The notes beneath the pieces were generated by a model. The model saw nothing but the letters and a program-made list of their open reading frames with translations, ran no database searches and was not told the origin of the DNA. Positions 1 through 5,106 of a stretch of DNA of 5,106 nucleotides are shown here, piece by piece. The position numbers and the translations under genes were made by a program. Source of the DNA: Deltaproteobacteria bacterium (lineage in GTDB: Bacteria; Desulfobacterota; JAENJC01); assembly GCA_016844545.1 (NCBI GenBank), contig JAENJC010000171.1:1-5106 (forward strand), in the 5' to 3' direction. Within the stretch, counting starts at the first letter, position 1, and each line of letters starts with the position of its first letter.

Positions 1-1
1 G

Positions 2-172
2 CTTTCCTTTGACGCGGGAGATATCGTAAAGAAATGTATGGAAAGGGGAATCCTTATAAATTATACAAACGGAAACATCCTCCGTTTTATACCGCCGTTG
101 ATAGTTACGTCGGATGAGGTAGATCTCCTGATAAATGCATTGGAAGAGATCTTTATGGGGCTCAAAAATTAA
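2..172 (+). CDS. argD: Acetylornithine/ornithine aminotransferase, C-terminal fragment (5' end outside window)
   Basis: This is an open frame from the left edge, 56 codons plus TAA. Its ending resembles the C-terminus of class-III PLP-dependent acetylornithine aminotransferases: a cysteine-containing helix, then GILIN, then NILRFIPPLIVTSDEVD, then a closing helix ending FMGLKN. In this family the GxLxN...LRFxPPLxVT block forms part of the small C-terminal domain. The enzyme converts N-acetylglutamate semialdehyde to N-acetylornithine (and can act on succinyl-diaminopimelate in some bacteria) in the cytoplasm. The catalytic lysine and cofactor-binding residues lie upstream of the window and cannot be checked. 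The position directly before argF on the same strand, with only 38 bases between them, supports the arginine-pathway assignment over other class-III aminotransferases. Confidence 0.88.
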   Translation, partial: LSFDAGDIVKKCMERGILINYTNGNILRFIPPLIVTSDEVDLLINALEEIFMGLKN

Positions 173-210
173 TAAAAACTATATTTTGCAGTAGATTTAA
201 AGGATAAGAA
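173..210 (+). other. Short argD-argF intergenic spacer with argF ribosome binding site
   Basis: These 38 bases are AT-rich and lie between the argD stop and the argF ATG. An AAAGGA Shine-Dalgarno-like stretch at 199-204 sits 6 bases before the ATG and supports the start at 211. A TATATT at 180-185 resembles a -10 box, but no convincing -35 hexamer lies at the right distance. No rho-independent terminator or ARG-box-like palindrome is visible. The simplest reading is read-through from argD. Confidence 0.6.
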
Positions 211-1131
211 ATGAAACGTGATTTTTTGTCATTTAAAGACTGGAACAGGGACGACCTCGATTCCATCTTTAAAAGGGCTATAGAGCTTAAGAATATGCAG
301 AGAAAGGGTGTCGTTTACCATCCTCTGACAGGGAAGGCCCTTGCAATGATATTCGAGAAGTCTTCAACAAGGACGAGGGTCTCCTTTGAGGTGGGGATGT
401 TCCAGCTTGGAGGGCATGCCATATTTATGAGCCCGCGCGAGACGCAGATAGGGAGGGGAGAGCCTGTAAAGGACACTGCCAGGGTGCTCTCCCGTTATGT
501 GAATGGCATAATGATACGGACCTTCAGTCAGGAGGTAGTCGAAGAGCTTGCCGGATACGCAACGGTCCCTGTGATAAACGGTCTTACAGACCTCCTACAC
601 CCATGCCAGATAATGGCCGACCTATTGACTGTCATTGAAAAAATGGGTACGTATGAGGGACTGAAGATGGCTTGGATAGGAGATGGCAACAATATGGCCA
701 ATTCATGGATAGAGGCTGCGGGGAAACTGGGTTTTGACTTGACCCTTGCATGCCCGAAAGGCTATACACCGGATCCACTCATTTTAGGAGATGCCCATAA
801 GATAACGACCGGAAAGATAAGGCTTACCTCTGACCCCTTTGAAGCTGCAAAAGACGGAGATGTGATAAATACAGATGTATGGGCATCCATGGGCCAGGAA
901 GATGAGAAGAAACAGAGGCAGGTAGCTTTTAAAGGATACCAGGTAAACACTGAACTGATGAAGGTAGCCCAAAAAGATGCCATAGTACTCCACTGTCTCC
1001 CAGCACATAGGGGAGAGGAGATAACTGAAGAAGTCATTGAAGGGCCTAATTCTATGGTCTGGGACCAGGCGGAGAACCGGCTGCACGTCCAGAAGGCAAT
1101 AATGGAAAAGCTGATGGGAGGTAATAAGTGA
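211..1131 (+). CDS. argF: Ornithine carbamoyltransferase
   Basis: This is the cytoplasmic enzyme that joins carbamoyl phosphate to ornithine, giving citrulline, the step before argininosuccinate synthase. The 306-residue length is normal for anabolic OTCases. The carbamoyl-phosphate binding motif (FEKSSTRTR, residues 48-56) is intact. The HPCQ motif lies at 130-133. The ornithine-binding SMG loop is in DVWASMG (222-228). The HCLP motif at 261-264, with the catalytic cysteine, is followed by HRGEEIT. These ornithine-side motifs separate it from aspartate carbamoyltransferase. The ATG at 211 gives the family-typical N-terminus MKRDFLS and has an SD-like AAAGGA upstream. The stop overlaps the argG GTG by four bases. 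No truncation or missing residue is seen. The argF versus argI naming is conventional; argF is chosen from the arg-operon context. Confidence 0.96.
   Translation: MKRDFLSFKDWNRDDLDSIFKRAIELKNMQRKGVVYHPLTGKALAMIFEKSSTRTRVSFEVGMFQLGGHAIFMSPRETQIGRGEPVKDTARVLSRYVNGIMIRTFSQEVVEELAGYATVPVINGLTDLLHPCQIMADLLTVIEKMGTYEGLKMAWIGDGNNMANSWIEAAGKLGFDLTLACPKGYTPDPLILGDAHKITTGKIRLTSDPFEAAKDGDVINTDVWASMGQEDEKKQRQVAFKGYQVNTELMKVAQKDAIVLHCLPAHRGEEITEEVIEGPNSMVWDQAENRLHVQKAIMEKLMGGNK
1116..1121 (+). promoter_or_regulatory. Shine-Dalgarno site that decides the argG GTG start
   Basis: GGGAGG lies inside the last codons of argF, 6 bases before the GTG at 1128. It supports a GTG start overlapping the argF stop (GTGA) and hence translational coupling. 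No nearby in-frame ATG would fit the family's N-terminus. Confidence 0.7.
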
Positions 1132-2306
1132 AAGTAAACGTAAAAAAGGTAGTCCTTGCCTATTCCGGCGGGCTGGACACATCCGGCTGCGAGGTAATAG
1201 CATTTGCAGCGGATCTGGGGCAGGGGGAGGAGCTTGCGCCGCTCAAAGAAAAGGCGATAAAGACAGGGGCCTCAAAGATTTACATAGAAGATTTGCAGCT
1301 GGAGTTTGTAAAGGAGTATGTATTCCCGATGCTCAGGGCCAATGCCGTATATGAGGGGAGTTATCTCCTTGGTACTTCCATAGCAAGGCCTCTGATTGCA
1401 AAGAAGCAGATAGAGATAGCCGAGAAGGAGGGGGCTGACGCCGTTTCTCACGGGGCCACAGGAAAAGGTAATGACCAGGTGAGGTTTGAACTGACCTACT
1501 ATGCCTTAAACCCTAATATAAAGATAATAGCGCCATGGAGGGAGTGGGAGTTCACATCAAGGCAGTCCCTTATAGACTATGCTGAAAAACGTGGAATCCC
1601 TATTACTGCCACAAAATCCAAACCGTTCAGCACAGACAGAAACCTTCTTCATATAAGTTATGAGGGCGGTATCCTTGAAGACCCGTGGATGGAATCAACA
1701 GAGGACATGTACACTATGGCCGTCCCGATAGAAAAGGCCCCGGACAAACCGACATATATAGAGGTTGAATACGAAAATGGTAATCCTACAAGCATTGACG
1801 GCAGGAAGATGTCGCCCGCAGGGGTCCTATCAACTGCCAACAGGCTTGGAGGAGAGAACGGGATAGGGCGCGTTGACCTGGTGGAAAACAGGTACGTGGG
1901 CATGAAGTCGCGCGGCGTATATGAGACCCCAGGAGGGACGATACTTCACACAGCCCACAGGGCCATTGAATCCATAACCCTGGACAGGGAGGTATTGCAT
2001 CTGAGGGATTCATTGATCCCAAGATATGCTGAGCTTGTCTACTACGGTTACTGGTTCGCCCCTGAAAGAGAGATAATGCAGGGGATGATCGACGAGATAC
2101 AAAAGGATGTCTCCGGGAAGGTAAGGCTAAAGCTTTACAAGGGGAACTGCCAGGTAGTCGGCAGGAAATCATCTAAGTCCCTTTACAGGCCAGACATAGC
2201 TACATTTGAGGATGACAAGGGGCTTTACAACCAGAAGGATGCCGAAGGGTTCATAAAGTTAAATGCTCTGAGGCTCAGGATAAGGGCGATGATGGGGAAG
2301 AGATGA
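1128..2306 (+). CDS. argG: Argininosuccinate synthase with an apparent ~10-residue internal deletion
   Basis: This cytoplasmic enzyme uses ATP to condense citrulline with aspartate into argininosuccinate, directly after the ArgF step. Visible family motifs are the N-type ATP-pyrophosphatase loop AYSGGLDTS (11-19), LLGTSIARPLIAK (80-92), HGATGKGNDQVRFEL (108-122), APWREW (135-140), NLLHISYEGGILEDPW (172-187), VENRYVGMKSRGVYETPGG (252-270) and a normal C-terminus. The GTG start is supported by GGGAGG upstream and by VVLAYSGG following soon after, as is usual. It is 392 residues, slightly short for the family (about 400). The oddity is at residues 19/20. Relatives have about 12 residues between DTS and EVIAF, containing a conserved [IV]ILKWL-type helix, but here only GC remains. 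The rest is co-linear with relatives as I recall them. As written, the protein would lack the first helix of the nucleotide-binding fold and is probably impaired. If the gap is a sequencing or assembly error, the gene is ordinary argG. The stop overlaps the cheR ATG (ATGA). Confidence 0.93.
   Translation: MKVNVKKVVLAYSGGLDTSGCEVIAFAADLGQGEELAPLKEKAIKTGASKIYIEDLQLEFVKEYVFPMLRANAVYEGSYLLGTSIARPLIAKKQIEIAEKEGADAVSHGATGKGNDQVRFELTYYALNPNIKIIAPWREWEFTSRQSLIDYAEKRGIPITATKSKPFSTDRNLLHISYEGGILEDPWMESTEDMYTMAVPIEKAPDKPTYIEVEYENGNPTSIDGRKMSPAGVLSTANRLGGENGIGRVDLVENRYVGMKSRGVYETPGGTILHTAHRAIESITLDREVLHLRDSLIPRYAELVYYGYWFAPEREIMQGMIDEIQKDVSGKVRLKLYKGNCQVVGRKSSKSLYRPDIATFEDDKGLYNQKDAEGFIKLNALRLRIRAMMGKR
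1182..1187 (+). other. Deletion junction inside argG
   Basis: The codon for the last serine of SGGLDTS (1182-1184) is followed directly by GGC TGC GAG GTA, encoding GCEV. In relatives this comes about ten codons later. The junction lies in a TCCGGC hexamer that also occurs 18 bases upstream at 1164-1169. The reading frame is preserved, implying loss of roughly 30 bases. The exact size is estimated from remembered family sequences, not from an alignment. Confidence 0.72.
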
Positions 2307-3139
2307 CGGTTCTGTCGAGCCAAACAAGCGGGCTTAGCCCCTCTTACCACTGCGAAGAGGGCTTCCTTGAACTTCTGAAAAAGATACATATGGAGGCAGG
2401 ATGGGACTTCCGCCACTATAAAAAAAACAGCCTTAAAAGACGAATATCGCTAAGGCTGAGCGCCCACAACATCTCATCATACAACGATTATCATTCTGTA
2501 TTAGATTCAAACCCCCAGGAATACGCCAGGCTGCTTTCAACCATTACAATAAAGGTAAGTGAGTTCTTCAGGGAGCCGAAGGTCTTTGACCTTCTGAGGG
2601 AATTAATAACTCCTTTTTTTTCATCAGACGAAGGGCTGCGGGCATGGTCATGCGCCTGCGCCCATGGAGAAGAGGCATATTCGCTTGGAATATTACTTGC
2701 CGATTCTTTCGGAGAAGAGAAGCTGGGTAATGTCAGGATCTTCGCAACAGATATTGATGAAGGAGCAATAGACATCGCCAGGAAGGGGGTCTACAGGGAG
2801 GAGTACCTGCAGAACCTAAACTACGGGATCAGAGAAAGAAACTTCATCAGATCCGAAGGAGGATATAGGGTAAAATATGGCCTAAGGAATCTGGTAAGGT
2901 TCGGAAGGCTTGACATTGTCAGGGACGCTCCAATATCAAAGATGGATATCATTTTATGCAGAAACCTTCTGATATATTTTGAGAAAGAGCTTCAGAACCG
3001 TGTACTGGAGAAACTGAACTTTGCCCTGAAACCAGGCGGCTTTCTTGTCCTTGGCAGGACCGAAAGTCTCCCTGCTTCTCTATCATCCAGGTATAAAGAG
3101 GTCAGGGGAAAAAGCAGAGTTTACAGGAGGGTATCATGA
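2303..3139 (+). CDS. cheR: CheR-type SAM-dependent protein-glutamate methyltransferase
   Basis: CheR enzymes transfer methyl groups from S-adenosylmethionine to glutamate side chains on receptor coiled coils, setting signalling sensitivity. The 278-residue length is normal. The N-terminal helical CheR_N-like part (about 19-80) has a basic helix, KKNSLKRRISLRL. VSEFFREP (85-92) contains the conserved FFR. SAM-binding motif I is AWSCACAHGEEAYSL (114-128), where the more usual form is WSAGC[AS][TS]GEEPYS. ATDID (148-152) is the acidic SAM-ribose loop. DIILCRNLLIYF (215-226) and GGFLVLGRTESL (245-256) complete the methyltransferase fold. There are no TPR repeats and no CheB or PAS fusion. The ATG overlaps the argG stop, and GGGGA at 2294-2297/8 is a modest SD. 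No MCP, CheA or CheW gene is in view. The only visible candidate partner is the coupled downstream kinase, so the gene symbol reflects the family and not a proven chemotaxis role. Confidence 0.9.
   Translation: MTVLSSQTSGLSPSYHCEEGFLELLKKIHMEAGWDFRHYKKNSLKRRISLRLSAHNISSYNDYHSVLDSNPQEYARLLSTITIKVSEFFREPKVFDLLRELITPFFSSDEGLRAWSCACAHGEEAYSLGILLADSFGEEKLGNVRIFATDIDEGAIDIARKGVYREEYLQNLNYGIRERNFIRSEGGYRVKYGLRNLVRFGRLDIVRDAPISKMDIILCRNLLIYFEKELQNRVLEKLNFALKPGGFLVLGRTESLPASLSSRYKEVRGKSRVYRRVS
3125..3130 (+). promoter_or_regulatory. Strong Shine-Dalgarno for the kinase gene, inside the end of cheR
   Basis: A perfect AGGAGG lies 5 bases before the ATG at 3136. It fixes that start and shows that the kinase is meant to be translated from the same message as cheR through an ATGA overlap. 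Confidence 0.75.
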
Positions 3140-4725
3140 CCAGCCTATGGGCAAAACGTTTCAATGACAAAACAATGGGATTTAAAATCACTGCCGCATT
3201 TGTCGTGGTGACCTTGATCCCGATGCTGCTCGTTGCATTTGTCTCCTACAAGGTCATCGATGCACGGCTTATCAAGGAGGCGGATGAAAAGATAAATATA
3301 GGCATCAAGACCGCATGGTCTGAGTATCTGGTCCGTGGCGACCAGATGCGTTACGGGATGCTCCAGGCCGCCTCAATGGGGGAGGTAAAAGAGGCCTTGA
3401 AACGCAATGATACGAAAACCCTCAAGGGGATGTTGTCGAAATGGAGGGAGAGGAGACCTTACGTTGATCTATGGATTGTAGTGGACAGCAGGGGAAAGGT
3501 AATATCCCGCCTCAACAGCGACATGAGGGATGATACCATAGAAATCAACGGTCTTATCGAGAAGGCAATAACATCAGAAAAATCCCAGATATCAGCAGAG
3601 GTCCTGCCTGCCGAGATGCTGGTCAGGGAAGGAGAGGAATTTCACAGACAGGTTACAATACCTGTAGCATTTGGCGGTTCGGAAGATGAATATAAGAGAG
3701 ATGGTAAGCTTGTAGAGACTGATGCCATGGCCCTTGTAGTTGTCACCCCTGTGACAGACGGAGACCACAAGGCTCTTGGGGCCATAATCACCGCTGACAT
3801 ACTTAACAAAGACATGCATGTCCCTGACGCCGTTTCAAATAAACTGCCGTGGCTCTTTACAAGCATCTCCATGGACGGTCTCAGGATAACCACGAACATA
3901 AGGGACAGTAACGGCCAGACAGCCGGATGGACCCTTCTTCCTGCTCCAGTTATGTCAAAGACAAAACTCGGAAGGTCGATACTGGGAGAATCGACAATCC
4001 TCGGTCAGAAGTTCATCTCCATTTTTGACCCTATAAGGGACAACAAGGGGAAGATAATAGGCCTCCTTGATGTAGGGATGCCCAAGACACAACTCTGGGC
4101 CATCCAGAAGGAGAACCTGAGTGTAATAGCCATAATAACCTTTCTCGGCCTTGCCGTATCACTGGCAGTTGCCATAATAAAGACTCGCGAAATTATAAGA
4201 CCTCTGAAGCTGCTTAAGGAAAAGGCTGACGCATTTGCCGGCGGGGAGATGGACACAGAGATAGATGTTGATGGCGACCCGGACACTAAGAATGAACTGA
4301 AGAGACTTGCCCGCGCCTTCAATGCCATGGTGACCGATGTAAAGGAAAGGAGCATTGAGAAAGAGCTGGCGATGAAAGAACTGGATGAAAAGAACAGGCG
4401 CCTTATCGAGTTTAACGAAAGGCTTAAGACAGCTAACGAGGAGCTTGAGGTGTCGTATGAGGAGGTGCAGAGCCAGACAGAGGAGCTCCATGCGGCCAAC
4501 GAGGAACTGAAGGTCTTAAACGAAGACCTTGAGAGCAAGAACCGGGAATTAAGGGAAGCCAACCGCAAGATAACGGAAGACGAGGACGAGCAGAAAGCAC
4601 TCATGCAGAAGCTGGCCCATTCGGAAAAGCTCTCTTCTCTGGGAGAAATAGTCTCTGGCGTGGCCCACGAACTGAATAATCCGCTGCCAGAGCATATAAA
4701 CCTGAAAAGAAATACAATGACCTGA
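3136..4725 (+). CDS. Membrane sensor histidine kinase (Cache-like sensor, HAMP, coiled coil, H-box), ORF broken in the DHp domain
   Basis: The first membrane segment is at about 16-38 and the second at about 328-348, flanking a ~290-residue extracytoplasmic sensor. The sensor reads as a tandem Cache-type domain. A membrane-distal unit contains LWIVVDSRGKVISR (112-125). A proximal unit has RITTN (250-254), a G-rich turn and FDPIRDNKGKIIGLLDVGMP (297-316), resembling Cache_3-like folds. A HAMP domain follows (about 347-402; P356, NELKRLARAFNAM at 386-398), then a long coiled coil (413-482). The H-box contains HSEKLSSLGEIVSGVAHELN, with the phospho-acceptor H511. After HELNNPL (ends 4686) the protein continues with 12 unrelated residues and stops. 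DHp helix 2 is absent, and the ATPase domain lies in another frame. As written, the product could be phosphorylated in trans at best. The family normally autophosphorylates and passes phosphate to a response regulator, which is not in the window. The start is set by AGGAGG at 3125 and the overlap with cheR. Confidence 0.88.
   Translation: MTSLWAKRFNDKTMGFKITAAFVVVTLIPMLLVAFVSYKVIDARLIKEADEKINIGIKTAWSEYLVRGDQMRYGMLQAASMGEVKEALKRNDTKTLKGMLSKWRERRPYVDLWIVVDSRGKVISRLNSDMRDDTIEINGLIEKAITSEKSQISAEVLPAEMLVREGEEFHRQVTIPVAFGGSEDEYKRDGKLVETDAMALVVVTPVTDGDHKALGAIITADILNKDMHVPDAVSNKLPWLFTSISMDGLRITTNIRDSNGQTAGWTLLPAPVMSKTKLGRSILGESTILGQKFISIFDPIRDNKGKIIGLLDVGMPKTQLWAIQKENLSVIAIITFLGLAVSLAVAIIKTREIIRPLKLLKEKADAFAGGEMDTEIDVDGDPDTKNELKRLARAFNAMVTDVKERSIEKELAMKELDEKNRRLIEFNERLKTANEELEVSYEEVQSQTEELHAANEELKVLNEDLESKNRELREANRKITEDEDEQKALMQKLAHSEKLSSLGEIVSGVAHELNNPLPEHINLKRNTMT
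4372..4581 (+). repeat. Ten in-register heptads (coiled coil) in the kinase gene
   Basis: Residues 413-482 divide into ten uninterrupted 7-residue units. Position 4 is L, L, L, L, V, L, L, L, L, I. Position 1 is asparagine in seven of the ten, and acidic residues (NEEL-type) fill positions 2-3. At the DNA level this is a degenerate 21-bp periodicity, not an exact repeat. The array links the HAMP domain to the H-box and should act as a signalling helix. Its NEEL/EEVQS wording resembles the linker seen in CheB-CheR-PAS kinase fusions, though low-complexity coils often look alike. Confidence 0.8.
4684..4688 (+). other. Deletion/frameshift junction in the kinase DHp domain
   Basis: The CTG codon of HELNNPL (4684-4686) abuts CCAGAGCA. 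Read from 4686, these bases give ARAYKPEKKYNDLN, the segment that in related kinases follows DHp helix 2 (typically ...LLxFARxxxPEK). About 45-50 residues are missing. The frame change means the lost length is 3n+1 bases. The size is estimated from typical HisKA architecture. Confidence 0.78.
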
Positions 4726-5106
4726 ACAGTGTGATAACCGGAACCATTGACCTGAAGGATTATCAATTAAGGGTGAACAATATAGATGTAGAGCTTAATC
4801 TTGACCCTTCTCTCCCGAAGACCATGCTCGATGAGCATCAGCTGCAGCAGGTTTTCCTGAACCTCATAAACAACGCACAACATGCTATAGCCGAAAAAGG
4901 AGTAAGGGGCAGGATTTCAATAAAGACGACCTTCGAAGACAACATCATCAGGGCAACTGTATCTGATACCGGAAAAGGGATACCTAATGATAGTCTAAAA
5001 AAGATATTCGACCCGTTCTTTACCACAAAGGAGGTCGGGGCAGGAACAGGCCTTGGCCTGAGCATTTCGTATGGCATAATAAAAGAGCATGGAGGGAACA
5101 TATATG
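4686..5106 (+). pseudogene. Displaced histidine-kinase ATPase domain (C-terminal part of the same kinase, runs off right edge)
   Basis: This is an uninterrupted frame of 140 codons to the window end, beginning ARAYKPEKKY and continuing into a complete-looking HATPase_c core. The N-box is QQVFLNLINNAQHAI (asparagines at 4869-4874). The G1 box is DTGKGIP (4965-4985), the F-box FDPFFTTK (5007-5030) and the G2 box GTGLGLS (5043-5063), then SYGIIKEHGG to the edge. These residues bind ATP and the lid, and none is degraded. The frame has no plausible start of its own. A GTG at 4731 and an ATG at 4824 are in frame but lack an SD and would begin mid-domain. It is best read as the 3' half of the kinase gene begun at 3136, separated by the junction at about 4686. 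The true C-terminus, and any receiver domain, lie outside the window. Confidence 0.85.

Noticed and set aside
180..185. TATATT as a -10 promoter element for argF
   Set aside because: No convincing -35 hexamer lies at the right distance (it would fall in the end of argD), and the AT-rich spacer yields such hexamers by chance.
174..187. AAAA...TTTT pairing as a terminator after argD
   Set aside because: The potential stem is only A-T pairs, with no GC stem and no following T-run.
784..1203. Minus-strand open frames across argF/argG
   Set aside because: They show no recognisable protein features and lie opposite well-conserved enzyme genes on the plus strand.
2303..3139. Classical chemotaxis gene cluster
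   Set aside because: Only cheR is present. No cheA, cheW, cheB, cheY or MCP gene is visible in the window, so chemotaxis itself cannot be claimed.
4675..4700. Programmed -1 ribosomal frameshift joining the two kinase pieces
   Set aside because: No X XXY YYZ slippery heptamer is present at the junction. A frameshift would also not restore the missing DHp helix 2, so a deletion or assembly gap explains more.
4005..4766. Long minus-strand open frame (253 codons) opposite the kinase
   Set aside because: It is serine-rich low-complexity sequence created by the antisense of the Glu/Leu-rich coiled coil (GAG/CTT codons read as CTC/AAG). It has no domain and lies opposite a clearly coding strand.
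4731..5106. Separate small gene starting at GTG 4731 or ATG 4824 encoding a stand-alone ATPase
   Set aside because: There is no ribosome binding site. Coding similarity extends upstream of both codons to about 4686, and the start would fall inside the kinase domain.

Overview
The window carries part of a tightly packed, single-strand (+) operon. It appears to come from a bacterium with moderate GC content that uses ATA (Ile) and AGG/AGA (Arg) codons heavily. The gene order argD-argF-argG and the codon style would fit a Nitrospirota- or Desulfobacterota-like environmental lineage, but this is an impression only. There are no rRNA genes, tRNA genes, mobile elements or CRISPR arrays to anchor taxonomy.

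Layout: the 3' end of argD (acetylornithine aminotransferase, cut by the left edge) is followed by a 38-bp gap. Then come argF (ornithine carbamoyltransferase), argG (argininosuccinate synthase), a CheR-type methyltransferase gene and a membrane-bound sensor histidine kinase gene that runs off the right edge. The last three junctions are all 4-base stop/start overlaps (GTGA, ATGA, ATGA), so argF, argG, cheR and the kinase look co-transcribed and translationally coupled. The usual next arginine gene, argH, is not here; a two-gene sensory module sits in its place.

Two genes carry apparent internal deletions. In argG, about 10 residues (about 30 bp, in frame) are missing immediately after the pyrophosphate-loop motif SGGLDTS, removing the conserved helix that should follow it. 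In the kinase, the sequence jumps from the H-box (ending HELNNPL) directly to the segment after DHp helix 2, and the frame changes. The ORF therefore stops at 4725, while an intact ATPase domain continues in another frame from about 4686 to the window end. Neither gene shows other decay, so these may be recent mutations or assembly/consensus errors; the sequence alone cannot decide.

The most interesting biological idea is the cheR-kinase pair. The kinase has a Cache-like extracytoplasmic sensor, a HAMP domain and ten in-register heptads of coiled coil. That coil contains a match to the core of the chemoreceptor methylation consensus. This suggests, as inference, a histidine kinase tuned by CheR-type methylation and co-expressed with arginine biosynthesis.
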